64,000 nucleotides of DNA from Granulicella cerasi. GTDB lineage: Bacteria > Acidobacteriota > Terriglobia > Terriglobales > Acidobacteriaceae. A program made the position numbers and the translations under genes. This document shows, in pieces, positions 36,348 to 44,971 of this stretch (position 1 is the stretch's first letter; each line of letters starts with the position of its first letter). Where the stretch lies: contig NZ_JAGSYD010000002.1 in assembly GCF_025685575.1 (NCBI RefSeq), forward strand, positions 806,001 to 870,000, given 5' to 3'. The notes below the pieces were generated by a model. It ran no database searches. It saw only the letters and a list, made by a program, of their open reading frames with translations, and was not told the origin of the DNA.

Positions 36348-37286
36348 ATGATCATTCGCAACTTTGAATACCTGCTTGCGCTCGCCAGGGAGCGCCACTT
36401 TTCTCGCGCAGCCGCAGCGTGCAACGTCTCGCAACCCACGCTATCCGGCGGCATCAAGCAGCTTGAAGAAGATATGGACGTGCGCATCGTTGAGCGCGGT
36501 CGTACATTCGAAGGCTTCACCGCTGAAGGTGAACGAGTGCTCGCGTGGGCCCAGCAGATGATGGATGACTGCACTCGTCTGAAGCACGAACTCCGCTCCT
36601 TCCGCGAGTCTGCAATGCAAGGTCCGTTCCGCATCGGCGTGCTTCCCGCAACGACATCACTGGGGACGCAGCTCAGTGTCCCCTTCGCGGAACAGGCCTC
36701 GCAGCTTGAGCTCTCAATCCGCACAGCGAGCTCGCTGGAGCTGCTGAACCTCGTGCGCAGCGGCGACCTCGATGTAGCCATCACCTATCTCGATGACACC
36801 TCGAGCGAGGGCCTCGCGACACATCTGCTCTATCGCGAACGTATGTTGTTCTTCTCGGCGAAAAGCCCCATCACAAGCAATCGTGTTGCGATGAAGCAGA
36901 TCATCGAGCAGCCGCTCTGTCTCTTGACCGCAGGTCTTCCCGCGTCTCTCAGCGAACAGCTTGCACTGGCACCGAAGGTCCTCTACACCGACTCCATCGC
37001 GATGCTCGCCGCTCATCTACGCACAGGAGCCTGGTCTACCGTGCTCCCGCAATCACTCGCCAATGAGTTGATGCCGTCTCCAAAGCTGCAAGCTGCTCCC
37101 CTGCAATCAGGTGCTCACGCAGACGCCGCCGTAGGCTTCGTCACAGCACGTGTCACGCCCTTGCCTGCCTCGCTTCATGCGTTCATGGAACTCGCGCACA
37201 CTCCGCAAGTGGTCGCGTCGTTGCGCGAAATGCTGAGTGCTCACGAGCCGATGCTGAACTCCGGAGTGCGCAAAAAATCTTCATAG
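36348..37286 (+). CDS. LysR-family transcriptional regulator
   Basis: 312 residues. Residues 1-60 form the winged HTH (FEYLLALARERHFSRAAAACNVSQPTLSGGIKQLEEDMDVRIVER), close to the LysR consensus although GGI replaces the usual QI and EDM replaces the usual LG. The rest (about 90-290) is a periplasmic-binding-like effector domain (FRIGVLPATTSLG, LLNLVRSGDLDVAITYL). It lies 57 bases upstream of hxlB on the same strand, so it is probably co-transcribed with and regulates hxlB-hxlA; a small molecule such as formaldehyde or formate-related metabolite could be the effector, but that is inference. Confidence 0.88.
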   Translation: MIIRNFEYLLALARERHFSRAAAACNVSQPTLSGGIKQLEEDMDVRIVERGRTFEGFTAEGERVLAWAQQMMDDCTRLKHELRSFRESAMQGPFRIGVLPATTSLGTQLSVPFAEQASQLELSIRTASSLELLNLVRSGDLDVAITYLDDTSSEGLATHLLYRERMLFFSAKSPITSNRVAMKQIIEQPLCLLTAGLPASLSEQLALAPKVLYTDSIAMLAAHLRTGAWSTVLPQSLANELMPSPKLQAAPLQSGAHADAAVGFVTARVTPLPASLHAFMELAHTPQVVASLREMLSAHEPMLNSGVRKKSS

Positions 37287-37342
37287 GAATTACCGATCAA
37301 ACATCTGCAATTCCAGTTGGCGTTGCCCTGACAAGCAATGTC

Positions 37343-37924
37343 ATGCTCGCTGGAGTCATGCCGTTCGCCGAAGCTATACTCGACTCCCGCACCCTCATCC
37401 TCGAAGAGCTGCAACGCAGCGTTTCCTCTGTCGACTCGGCAGCGTTGCACGAAGCGAAAAAAGCGGTCCTCGCGGCAGAGAGTATCTTCACCGCGGGCGC
37501 AGGGCGCAGCCGCCTCTCACTCATGATGGCCGCCATGCGCCTCATGCACCTTGGCCTCCGGGTGCACGTCGCTGGCGAAACCACGACGCCAGCCATCAAG
37601 GCTGACGACCTGTTGATCATCGCTTCCGGCTCCGGCACGACAGTGAGCGCGCTCGCCGCAGCGAGCGTCGCGAAGAAGGTCGGCGCAAAGGTCCTCGCCA
37701 TCACTACCGCGGCTGCGTCACCTCTCGGGGTCATAGCGGATCATCTGCTCGTTGTTCAAGCCGCTGGCAAGCAGGAGCACGGAGGCACCATCTCCCGCCA
37801 GTATGCCGGTTCGCTCTTCGAACAGAGCGTGCTGCTGCTGGTCGATTCTCTCTTCGACACCATGTGGCGCGAACGCGGCGAATCCGCCGAGGAGTTGTGG
37901 AAGCGCCACGCCAACCTCGAATAA
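37343..37924 (+). CDS. hxlB: 6-phospho-3-hexuloisomerase
   Basis: 193 residues (an ATG at 37358 is an alternative start; neither has a strong ribosome-binding site). HxlB isomerises D-arabino-hex-3-ulose 6-phosphate to fructose 6-phosphate, the second step of ribulose-monophosphate formaldehyde fixation. The SIS fold shows IFTAGAGRSRLS, MRLMHLGLRVHVAGETTTPAI, LLIIASGSGTTVS and the C-terminal SLFEQSVLLLVDSLFDTM and HANLE, all very close to B. subtilis HxlB as I recall it. It is 30 bases upstream of hxlA, the usual hxl pairing but with the order B-A. Confidence 0.92.
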   Translation: MLAGVMPFAEAILDSRTLILEELQRSVSSVDSAALHEAKKAVLAAESIFTAGAGRSRLSLMMAAMRLMHLGLRVHVAGETTTPAIKADDLLIIASGSGTTVSALAAASVAKKVGAKVLAITTAAASPLGVIADHLLVVQAAGKQEHGGTISRQYAGSLFEQSVLLLVDSLFDTMWRERGESAEELWKRHANLE

Positions 37925-37954
37925 CCCCACGCACGATCAACCACGGAGAAACAC

Positions 37955-38587
37955 ATGAAGCTGCAAGTTGCCATCGACCTTCTGTCCACTGCGGACGCTC
38001 TCGCTTTGCTGCACAAGGTCGCTGACCACGTCGACATCATCGAGCTCGGCACACCGCTCATCAAACAGCAGGGCCTCAGCGTTGTGACCAATGTGAAGGC
38101 CGCTTACCCTGACAAGCTCGTCTTCGCGGACATGAAGACGATGGACGCAGGCGAACTCGAAGCAGAACTGGCATTCAAGGCCGGTGCCGACATCATGACC
38201 GTCCTCGCGTCCGCAGCCGACAGCACCATCGCAGGCGCAGTGAAGGCAGGTAAGGCGCATGGCAAGCACGTCGTTGCCGACATGATCGGCGTAGCAGACA
38301 AGACGACCCGCCTGAAGGAGTTGAAGGCGCTCGGCGTGAGCTGGGTCGAGCTCCACGCAGGCCTTGATGAGCAGGCACAGGCTGGCTACTCCATCGAGTC
38401 GCTGCTGGAAGCAGGTCGCAATGCTGACGTAGCGTTCTCAGTGGCTGGCGGCATCAACACCGAGCGCATCGGCGCTGTAGAGGCCGCAGGCGCAACCATC
38501 GCCGTAGCCGGTGCCGCAATCTATGCGGCGAAGGATCCCGCCGAGGCCGCGAAGACGCTCCGGGCAAGGATCGAAAAGCACGGCTAA
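37955..38587 (+). CDS. hxlA: 3-hexulose-6-phosphate synthase
   Basis: 210 residues, normal length. The ATG has GGAG 6 bases upstream. HxlA condenses formaldehyde with ribulose 5-phosphate. It belongs to the OMP-decarboxylase superfamily: D8 (AIDLL), E30, and the D59-M-K61-T-M-D64 motif in FADMKTMDAGELEAELAF, then AGADIMTVL and the phosphate-binding GGI and VAGAAI near the C-terminus. The KTMDAG wording favours HxlA over the related 3-keto-L-gulonate-6-phosphate decarboxylase, and pairing with hxlB supports this. It ends the LysR-hxlB-hxlA unit at a terminator. Confidence 0.93.
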   Translation: MKLQVAIDLLSTADALALLHKVADHVDIIELGTPLIKQQGLSVVTNVKAAYPDKLVFADMKTMDAGELEAELAFKAGADIMTVLASAADSTIAGAVKAGKAHGKHVVADMIGVADKTTRLKELKALGVSWVELHAGLDEQAQAGYSIESLLEAGRNADVAFSVAGGINTERIGAVEAAGATIAVAGAAIYAAKDPAEAAKTLRARIEKHG

Positions 38588-38614
38588 ACTTTAACCACTC
38601 AATTTTTCTCAGGA

Positions 38615-38646
38615 AGCGCCACACCGACAGTGTGGCGCTCTTTTTT
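38615..38646 (+). terminator. Intrinsic terminator after hxlA
   Basis: A 10-bp perfect stem (38615-38624 with 38630-38639) and 5-nt loop are followed by C and six T, 27 bases after the hxlA stop. Confidence 0.92.
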
Positions 38647-38717
38647 CACGCATAGAAGAATGCCCGCAGACACAACAAAGCCCCCGTCACTGGCGGGGGC
38701 GAATCCTGAAAGTTGTT

Positions 38718-38792
38718 TGGAGGCGCGGGTCGGGATCGAACCGACGCATAAAGGTTTTGCAGACCTCTCCCTTACCACTTGGGTACCGCGCC
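38718..38792 (-). tRNA. tRNA-Cys (GCA)
   Basis: 75 bases including an encoded CCA. The acceptor stem is GGCGCGG/CCGCGCC, the anticodon loop CTGCAAA carries GCA, the T-loop has TTCGATC and base 73 is U, an identity element for cysteinyl-tRNA synthetase. It lies 86 bases downstream of tRNA-Gly on the same strand. Confidence 0.97.
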
Positions 38793-38878
38793 TCGAACAC
38801 ACACCGGCTCTCACCTGAAAACTCCGGCGGGGAACACTCGTAGATTGTAACGGGGTGTACCGCTGAGAAGGGGTGTTT

Positions 38879-38953
38879 TGGAGCGGGAGACCGGGGTCGA
38901 ACCGGCGACATCTTCCTTGGCAAGGAAGCACTCTACCACTGAGCTACTCCCGC
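38879..38953 (-). tRNA. tRNA-Gly (GCC)
   Basis: 75 bases including encoded CCA. The acceptor stem is GCGGGAG/CTCCCGC, the D-loop region AGCTCAGTGGTAGAG is regular, the anticodon loop TTGCCAA gives GCC, and the T-arm is CCGGTTCGACCCCGG. It is the first gene of a tRNA-Gly/tRNA-Cys transcript. Confidence 0.98.
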
Positions 38954-38965
38954 CCTGCCTCAACC

Positions 38966-38995
38966 AGTATAAGCGGAAACCCGCCGAAATTGCAA
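38966..38995 (-). promoter_or_regulatory. Promoter of the tRNA-Gly/tRNA-Cys transcript
   Basis: On the minus strand TTGCAA (-35, 38990-38995) and TATACT (-10, 38966-38971) are 18 bp apart, and the -10 lies 12 bases from the tRNA-Gly 5' end. The match is good for sigma70. Confidence 0.7.
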
Positions 38996-39062
38996 AGCGA
39001 TGACAACAGAAATTCCAGCTGGAGCAGAAGCCGCTGTTCATGCGGGTTTCGCCGCGCTCTGC

Positions 39063-39091
39063 AAAACGAAAGGACGCCCGAAGGCGCCCTT
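39063..39091 (-). terminator. Terminator of the nine-gene minus-strand run
   Basis: A 9-bp stem (39070-39078 with 39083-39091, one G-U pair) with a UUCG tetraloop on the minus strand is followed by a T-rich stretch, 24 bases after the DsbA-like gene stop. Confidence 0.8.
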
Positions 39092-39114
39092 CATCCTCGT
39101 TTTCCTCAAAGTGC

Positions 39115-40116
39115 TTATTGCAGCGAAGTCAGCGTGGGCTGCAGATGCACCGTCACGCCGTCCAGGCCTGCACGGAAAGCGATCATCTTCTTCAGCGTCT
39201 CGTACGGGATCGACGCCACCGGCAGCGCCCAGCCGTTGATAAAGAGGGTCGGCGTCGAGTTCACGCCCAGGTCTTCACCCAGCTTGCGCTGGCTCGCGAC
39301 GAGCGCCTTGATCTCCGGCGTGGCCGAGCATGCGCGCACCTTCGCCGGGTCCGCCTCCGCGCGGGCGATCGCCGTCGTCAGTGCACCTTCGTGGTTGGAA
39401 TCCGTCAGCGCTTCCTGGGCTTCAAACACCGCGTTCACGTACTTGAAGAACGCTTCGTCGCCCTTCTCCTTGCGAATGCACTCGCCCATCGCAGCCGCCT
39501 CGGCAGCGTACGGGTGAATCTCGCTGATCGGGTAATGCTCGAACACGATGCGCGCCTGCGGGAAGTCGGTTTCGAGCTGGTTCATCGCCACCTGAGCCTC
39601 CTTGCAATGCGGGCACTGCAGGTCGGCAAACTCCACCAGCAGCAGTTCATTGCCCTTCGCGCCATGGGCTGCGCCCTTCGCCTCGGCCTGCAGGCGAGCG
39701 CGCTTCTCTGCGAAAGGCTTCGGGCCGAAGTCCATGATGTCGCCTGCGAGCGCGTGCTTGCCATCGGGCGTCACGTAGAAGACCGACTCCACTTCCTTGC
39801 CCGGCTGACGCGTATCTCCCACCAGGACCGACACCTTGGCCATGCCCGGTGCCGGCGTCGATTGAATCGCCTGCACGCTCCAGACGCGGTTTTCGTCATA
39901 GCCCCAAAGCTGCTTCAGGAAGGCGTCCGTGTCTGCGGCCGTCGGGGTGGTTGCGGTGAAGTTCTTCGGGTTCGGCGTCGGGAACTTCACACCCTGCGCA
40001 GCGGCGCGCGCGGCCGCAGTAGGAGCCGGCGCCGCAGGAGCTGCGGTCTGCGCCGTCATCGTTGCTGCGCCTGCAAGCGCCCATCCCAACACTGCTGCTT
40101 TCACTGTCTGCTTCAC
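39115..40116 (-). CDS. Exported DsbA-like thioredoxin-fold protein
   Basis: 333 residues from the GTG at 40116 with AGAGGAAAAGC just upstream. A signal peptide (about 1-22) is followed by an Ala/Pro-rich linker and an N-terminal domain (about 50-150), then a thioredoxin fold with CPHC (FADLQCPHCKEAQ, near residue 168), an inserted helical domain and the cis-Pro in VNSTPTLFING. This is the plan of DsbA/DsbG-like thiol oxidoreductases of the DSBA/Thioredoxin_4 kind, which form or shuffle disulfides in the periplasm. It is the last of nine colinear genes. Confidence 0.88.
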   Translation of the reverse strand: MKQTVKAAVLGWALAGAATMTAQTAAPAAPAPTAAARAAAQGVKFPTPNPKNFTATTPTAADTDAFLKQLWGYDENRVWSVQAIQSTPAPGMAKVSVLVGDTRQPGKEVESVFYVTPDGKHALAGDIMDFGPKPFAEKRARLQAEAKGAAHGAKGNELLLVEFADLQCPHCKEAQVAMNQLETDFPQARIVFEHYPISEIHPYAAEAAAMGECIRKEKGDEAFFKYVNAVFEAQEALTDSNHEGALTTAIARAEADPAKVRACSATPEIKALVASQRKLGEDLGVNSTPTLFINGWALPVASIPYETLKKMIAFRAGLDGVTVHLQPTLTSLQ

Positions 40117-40142
40117 GCTTTTCCTCTTTCTTGCTGAACTCG

Positions 40143-41819
40143 TTATCGCACGGCCACGATGGGGAACCTGCGCCCACGGCCAAAAGACTTCTTGGAAACC
40201 TTCAACACCGGCGCGGCCTGCTGGCGCTTGTACTCGTTGATCTCGATGAGACGAATGATGCGGCGCACAAGTTCCACGTCCACCTGCTGCTGCGCGGCAA
40301 TCTCTTCGGCCGAGGTGTAGTCCTCAATGTACGCACGCACGATCGGATCAAGCACGTCATACTCGGGCAGCGAATCGGTGTCCTTCTGCCCGGGTCGCAG
40401 CTCCGCGCTCGGCGGCTTGGTCAGCGTCTCTTCCGGGATGATGCGACGCTCGCGATTTGCATAGCGGCTGAGCTTGTAGACCTCAGTCTTGTAGCAGTCC
40501 GCGATCACCGCCAGCGCGCCGACCATGTCGCCATAGAGCGTGCAATAGCCCGTCGCCATCTCGCTTTTGTTGCCTGTCGTCAGCACCAATGCACCGGTCT
40601 TATTCGAGACCGCCATCAGGATCGTGCCGCGGATGCGCGGCTGCAGATTTTCTTCGGCTAAACCGAACGGCGTACCCGCAAAGAATGGCGTCAGCGAATC
40701 CTCAAAGCGGTTGTAAATCTCTTTGACCGGTGCAATCTCGAAGCGAATGCCGAGGTTTTCCGCGAGTTCACGCGCGTCCGTCACCGAGCCCTCCGACGAA
40801 AACTCGCTCGGCATACCGATGCCTGTCACATTCTCCGCACCCAGCGCTTCGACCGCGATCGCGGCGACCAGCGCGGAGTCGATGCCGCCGCTCAAGCCCA
40901 CGAGGGCTTTCGAGAACTTCGACTTGTGCAGGTAATCACGCGTGCCGAGCACCAGCGCATCCCACGTACGTGCAATCTCAGCTTGCTCAGAATCTTCAGC
41001 AAACGGAATGGTCTCGCTCGAAGCGGTGTCCACGATCACGAGATCTTCGACAAAGCCATGCGACTGCGCGAGCAACTTGCCTTCCGGGTTGATCGCAAAC
41101 GAGGCGCCGTCGAATACCAATGAATCGTTCGCGCCGACCTGGTTCACCATCACCACCGTGGCGCGATGCCGCTTCGCCAGCGCGCCGATCATGCGATAGC
41201 GCACCTCGCATTTGTCGTGCCAGTAAGGCGAGGCAGAGATGTTCAGGATGATGCGGTTGCCGCTGAGAGGCTGCGGCAGCACGGCCCACTGCTTCATCAG
41301 TTCTTCGATCGGATCGACAGGATACTGCTGACGCGGCCAAAACATCTTGTCGTTCCAGGCGTCTTCGCAGATGCTGATCGCCACCGGCTGGCCCTTGATC
41401 ATCGTGAGCCCCTGCTGTTGCGCGGGCTCGAAATAACGCTGCTCATCGAAGACGTCGTAGAACGGCAGCAGCATCTTCGTCTGCACGAACTGCACCTGGC
41501 CACCATCGCAAACCACCGCCACGTTGCGTACATGCTTCTCGCCGGGCCGATCGCAGCGCATCACTGCGCCGCACAGAATCGCAGGCTTGCCGTCGCCGCG
41601 CGTCACCTCCGCCACGCGCAACAGCGTCTCTTCCGTGCGCGCGATGAAGGACTCTTTCTCGAGCAGGTCGGCTGGCCAGTAGCCGCAGACGGCAAGCTCG
41701 GGAAACATCACCAGCTCGACGCCGGCAGCTGTGGCGCGCTCGTAAAAGCTCGCGATTTTCCCGTAATTTCCGTCGAAGTCCCCAACTGTGGGGTTGATCT
41801 GAGCAAGCGCAATTCGCAC
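40143..41819 (-). CDS. nadE: Glutamine-dependent NAD+ synthetase
   Basis: 558 residues from a GTG. It catalyses ATP-dependent amidation of nicotinic-acid adenine dinucleotide to NAD+. The N-terminal nitrilase-like amidase domain has the triad E41 (FPELAVCGY), K115 (TKMLLPFYDVFDEQRYF) and C151 (ISICEDAW). The C-terminal synthetase domain has the P-loop S310-GGIDS and later LTTGNKSEMATGY and KPPSAELRPGQKDTDSLPEYDVLD. Both halves look complete. It lies 17 bases after the phosphoglycosyltransferase gene and 26 bases before the DsbA-like gene. Confidence 0.96.
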   Translation of the reverse strand: MRIALAQINPTVGDFDGNYGKIASFYERATAAGVELVMFPELAVCGYWPADLLEKESFIARTEETLLRVAEVTRGDGKPAILCGAVMRCDRPGEKHVRNVAVVCDGGQVQFVQTKMLLPFYDVFDEQRYFEPAQQQGLTMIKGQPVAISICEDAWNDKMFWPRQQYPVDPIEELMKQWAVLPQPLSGNRIILNISASPYWHDKCEVRYRMIGALAKRHRATVVMVNQVGANDSLVFDGASFAINPEGKLLAQSHGFVEDLVIVDTASSETIPFAEDSEQAEIARTWDALVLGTRDYLHKSKFSKALVGLSGGIDSALVAAIAVEALGAENVTGIGMPSEFSSEGSVTDARELAENLGIRFEIAPVKEIYNRFEDSLTPFFAGTPFGLAEENLQPRIRGTILMAVSNKTGALVLTTGNKSEMATGYCTLYGDMVGALAVIADCYKTEVYKLSRYANRERRIIPEETLTKPPSAELRPGQKDTDSLPEYDVLDPIVRAYIEDYTSAEEIAAQQQVDVELVRRIIRLIEINEYKRQQAAPVLKVSKKSFGRGRRFPIVAVR

Positions 41820-41836
41820 GTGTCTAGTCTAAACGC

Positions 41837-43435
41837 TTAGCTGCCGCTACCCGAAAGCACCACGCCGATCGTGCGGGCCAGAATGCGCAAATCGAGCATC
41901 AGGTTCCAGTTCTCGACGTACGCGGTGTCCAGCGAAATGTAGCTGTCAAAGGACGGGTCCTGCCGCGCTTCCACCTGCCACAATCCGGTCATGCCGGGCA
42001 GCACGTCAAGACGCTTCAGGTGCGAGATCTCGTACTTCGCGACCTCCGACGCCAACGGCGGACGCGGCCCGACGAGACTCATGTCGCCGCGCAGGACGTT
42101 GAACAACTGCGGCAACTCGTCCAGCGAGTACTTACGGAGACGCGCGCCAACCTTCGTCACGCGCGGATCATTCGTGATCTTGAACAGCACGTCATTGCGC
42201 TCGTTCAGATGCGCCAGATCTTCCTTGATCTTGTCTGCGTTCGTGACCATCGAACGGAACTTGAAGCAGCGGAACATGCGGCCCTTGCGGCCTATACGCA
42301 CAGCGCGGTAGAGCACCGGGCCCTTGGAGTCGAGGCGCACCATGATCACAATGGCCAACAGGATCGGCGAAAGCACGATGAGCAGAAGCGTCGACAGCAC
42401 GACATCCAGGATGCGCTTCATCATGTACGCGCCGCGCGGAAAATCGCCGCGGTGCAGCGGGATCGTCGGGAACTGACCGATGAACTCGACCGGCGCGTTC
42501 CACGCCAGGCCGTCGTAGAGATCGGGCACTACGCGCACGTCAATGCCCTGTGCGCGCGCTTCCTCAACGACACCCACGACGATCTTCTTGTCCGCAGGCG
42601 TGGAGAAAAAGATTTCGTCCACGAAGAGAGTGCGCGCCAACGAAACACACTCCTGCACGTTGCCGATCACATTCGGGTCGGCCGAACTCTCTCCAACATC
42701 AGAGAGCGAGATGAACCCCTTGAAACGGAAACCCATATGCGGCAGCGCTTCAAGATGGTTGCGCAAAGCCTGCCCCACGCGCCCGCTGCCGACGATCAGC
42801 ACGTTGCGCGTCTCAATGCCTTCCAGGAACTGCCGCTGCCGCAGCTTGCGCCAGATGCCGCGCCGCAGCGCGATGAGGAACACCGTGAACAGAACGGTGT
42901 AGATCACCAGCAGGCGCGAGACTTCATACGCGTGCAGCATGTACAGCGTGCCCAGAAAGAGCAGCCCAGCGACCAGCGTCGTCTGGAAAACCATGCGCTG
43001 CTCGTGCAGTCCGCTGGTGTTGCTGTTCGCACGATAAAGCCCGTAGATACGCGCGAAGATCAGGAAGTAGAGGATGAAAATCGTCAGATACGAAAGCTGT
43101 GCGACCGGCGAGTGCGAGATGTCGTGCAGCCAACCATGCTCCGGCACAGGCGCACCACTTACGCGAAAGCGAAACCCCAGCAACGCCGCCACGAGGATGC
43201 TGAGCGTGTCCAACAACGCCCACGCAAAACTTGTCGCAGAGAACTTAAGACTGGCCTCTCCGCGCGCGCCCGAAGTCGCACGTCGTCTCCGGTTGGAAAC
43301 AACGACCTGCTCGAGATAATCGGGGGTGGTCATCTGCGTTTCAACTCCTGCACCCGAATTGTCTGCGAGCTGGGAAGAACGAGCAGCGATCACAAAAGCG
43401 GGGCTTGCTGTTGACTTCAGGCTAACATGCGGCAT
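41837..43435 (-). CDS. Polyprenyl-phosphate sugar-1-phosphate transferase (WbaP/WcaJ-like)
   Basis: 532 residues from the ATG at 43435; an ATG at 43333 with AGGAG 11 bases upstream is also plausible and would remove 34 residues. Four N-terminal membrane helices (about 70-200) are followed by a CoA-binding-like Rossmann segment (NVLIVGSGRVGQALRNHLE, about 220-335), a fifth helix (RILDVVLSTLLLIVLSPILLAIVIMV) and the catalytic bacterial-sugar-transferase domain with KFRSM, LRKYSLDELPQLFNVLRGDMSLVGPRPPL and LPGMTGLWQVEAR. This enzyme primes exopolysaccharide or O-antigen synthesis by loading the first sugar phosphate on undecaprenyl phosphate. No other glycan genes are nearby. Confidence 0.93.
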   Translation of the reverse strand: MPHVSLKSTASPAFVIAARSSQLADNSGAGVETQMTTPDYLEQVVVSNRRRRATSGARGEASLKFSATSFAWALLDTLSILVAALLGFRFRVSGAPVPEHGWLHDISHSPVAQLSYLTIFILYFLIFARIYGLYRANSNTSGLHEQRMVFQTTLVAGLLFLGTLYMLHAYEVSRLLVIYTVLFTVFLIALRRGIWRKLRQRQFLEGIETRNVLIVGSGRVGQALRNHLEALPHMGFRFKGFISLSDVGESSADPNVIGNVQECVSLARTLFVDEIFFSTPADKKIVVGVVEEARAQGIDVRVVPDLYDGLAWNAPVEFIGQFPTIPLHRGDFPRGAYMMKRILDVVLSTLLLIVLSPILLAIVIMVRLDSKGPVLYRAVRIGRKGRMFRCFKFRSMVTNADKIKEDLAHLNERNDVLFKITNDPRVTKVGARLRKYSLDELPQLFNVLRGDMSLVGPRPPLASEVAKYEISHLKRLDVLPGMTGLWQVEARQDPSFDSYISLDTAYVENWNLMLDLRILARTIGVVLSGSGS

Positions 43436-43454
43436 TCCGCGGGTTAGCAGGAAA

Positions 43455-44372
43455 TCAGTAGGGCAGCACTAACTCGTCCAGTGCCAGAAATTCACGAAGA
43501 ATGGGGTCTTCGCTCGCGCGCATCTCGGCCATCGTGCCAAAAAAGCGTGCCCTTCCTTCATGCAGAAACACCACGCGGTCGGCAAGGTTCTCTGCAAAGC
43601 GAGTGTCATGCGTCACGACAATGCTGGTGAGATGCAACTGCTGCTTCAGACGCTGGATCAGGTCTCCGAGCAGCTGCCCCATCAGCGGGTCGACCATCGT
43701 CGTCGGCTCGTCGTAGAGCACCGCCGTGGGTTGCGCGGCCAGTGCGCGAGCGATCGCCACCGACCGCTTCATGCCCGTCGAAAGGTCACTGGGCAGCTTA
43801 TCTTCCATGCCCGCCACGCCGACCATCTCCAGCAGGCCTTTGACAACCTGCAGCATCTCTTCTTCGCTCATACCACCGCGCTCGCGCAGCGGAAACGCGA
43901 CGTTCTCCCCAACGGTGATGGAGTCAAAGAGCGCGCCGTTCTGGAAGACCATCGTGACCTTGCGACGCACCTCCTGCATCTGCCGCTCGTTGAAGCCAGC
44001 GATGTCCTGCCCTGCGACGAGCACCGTTCCGCTGTCGGGCTTCAGAAAACCCATCAGAATCTGCAGCGACACCGACTTGCCGACGCCCGAACGCCCCAGG
44101 ATGCAGAGCGTCTCACCTGCATTGACGAAGAAATTCACGTCGTCGAGTACGACGAACTCGCCGAAAGATTTGTGCACATGCTGGAACGCGATGTACGGCC
44201 CTACGACGCTGCCCGCCTGCGCCTTGGCTTCCTGCGCGCCCTCTTCCACATGCTCGGCCACCTCGCCGAGAAATGCTTCCATCGTCGGGGCAACGTCCGG
44301 CGTCAACTCGGCGACGAGCGGTTCTTCCGCGTCGTGCCGGGGAGCCTCATGGGAGTCGGGGGTATGCGCCAT
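43455..44372 (-). CDS. MlaF-like ABC transporter ATP-binding protein
   Basis: 305 residues. The ATPase has Walker A GRSGVGKS near 93-100, [15 protein letters not shown] (signature), Walker [13 protein letters not shown] and H-loop VTHD, in the order and spelling of the MlaF/Ttg2A/Mkl subgroup, which drives lipid or steroid transport with an MlaE permease and MCE proteins. The first 55 residues are an acidic extension not usual in MlaF. mlaE and MCE genes are not adjacent, so this ATPase probably joins permease and MCE subunits encoded elsewhere. It starts 5 bases after mobA. Confidence 0.9.
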   Translation of the reverse strand: MAHTPDSHEAPRHDAEEPLVAELTPDVAPTMEAFLGEVAEHVEEGAQEAKAQAGSVVGPYIAFQHVHKSFGEFVVLDDVNFFVNAGETLCILGRSGVGKSVSLQILMGFLKPDSGTVLVAGQDIAGFNERQMQEVRRKVTMVFQNGALFDSITVGENVAFPLRERGGMSEEEMLQVVKGLLEMVGVAGMEDKLPSDLSTGMKRSVAIARALAAQPTAVLYDEPTTMVDPLMGQLLGDLIQRLKQQLHLTSIVVTHDTRFAENLADRVVFLHEGRARFFGTMAEMRASEDPILREFLALDELVLPY

Positions 44373-44377
44373 GCTCT

Positions 44378-44968
44378 TTAGTATGACGCAGCTTCAGCCG
44401 CCGCGAGTTCCTCAGGCGTGTTAAGATTCCGGAACCACTCTGCCGCGCGCGCGTCTTCCACGCGGTAGACGTACACTTCGCCAAGCTGATCGAGCACGCG
44501 CATCAACCGACGCTCCCCCGATTCCAGCAAGCTCTGCAGCTTTGGAGCGTGGTTGCGACGCACCATGCAGAACGCAGGCTGCATCGCCTCTGCAAACAAC
44601 ACGCTGACGCCATCCTGTGCCATCACCAGCGCTTGCTGCGCCCATGTATGCAGCAACTCCGCTGGAACGAAAGGCGCATCGACAGGGATGAACAAAGCCC
44701 ACTCCTGCAAGGCCGTGCTGACACCGGCCTCCACCCCCGCTGCGGGGCCACAACCGGTGCGTTGCTCATGCGCTACCGGCGCAAAAGCCGCGAGGTCGTC
44801 TCGGTTTCCAACGACCGAGACGACCTCACAGACTTCCTTCAACTTATCGATGGCGATCTCCGCCATCGGTTGCCCGCGAAACACGAGCATGGCCTTGTCC
44901 TGCCCCATGCGTGAACTCTGCCCACCCACCAGCACAAAGCCGTGAAGAGGCAAACGCTCGGCGACCAT
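44378..44968 (-). CDS. mobA: Molybdenum cofactor guanylyltransferase
   Basis: 196 residues with GGAGAG 6 bases before the ATG. MobA adds GMP to molybdopterin to make the guanine dinucleotide form. The nucleotide-binding motif is [16 protein letters not shown] (about 13-28), followed by [20 protein letters not shown] and PVDAPFVP. It lies in a tight run between the M20 peptidase (3-base gap) and mlaF. MsrP (9111-10058) uses molybdopterin without guanylylation, so MobA must serve another molybdoenzyme. Confidence 0.92.
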   Translation of the reverse strand: MVAERLPLHGFVLVGGQSSRMGQDKAMLVFRGQPMAEIAIDKLKEVCEVVSVVGNRDDLAAFAPVAHEQRTGCGPAAGVEAGVSTALQEWALFIPVDAPFVPAELLHTWAQQALVMAQDGVSVLFAEAMQPAFCMVRRNHAPKLQSLLESGERRLMRVLDQLGEVYVYRVEDARAAEWFRNLNTPEELAAAEAASY

Positions 44969-44971
44969 GAG

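Noticed and set aside
38718..38953. tRNA genes as an integration site
   Set aside because: No integrase, direct repeat or composition change lies next to them in the window.
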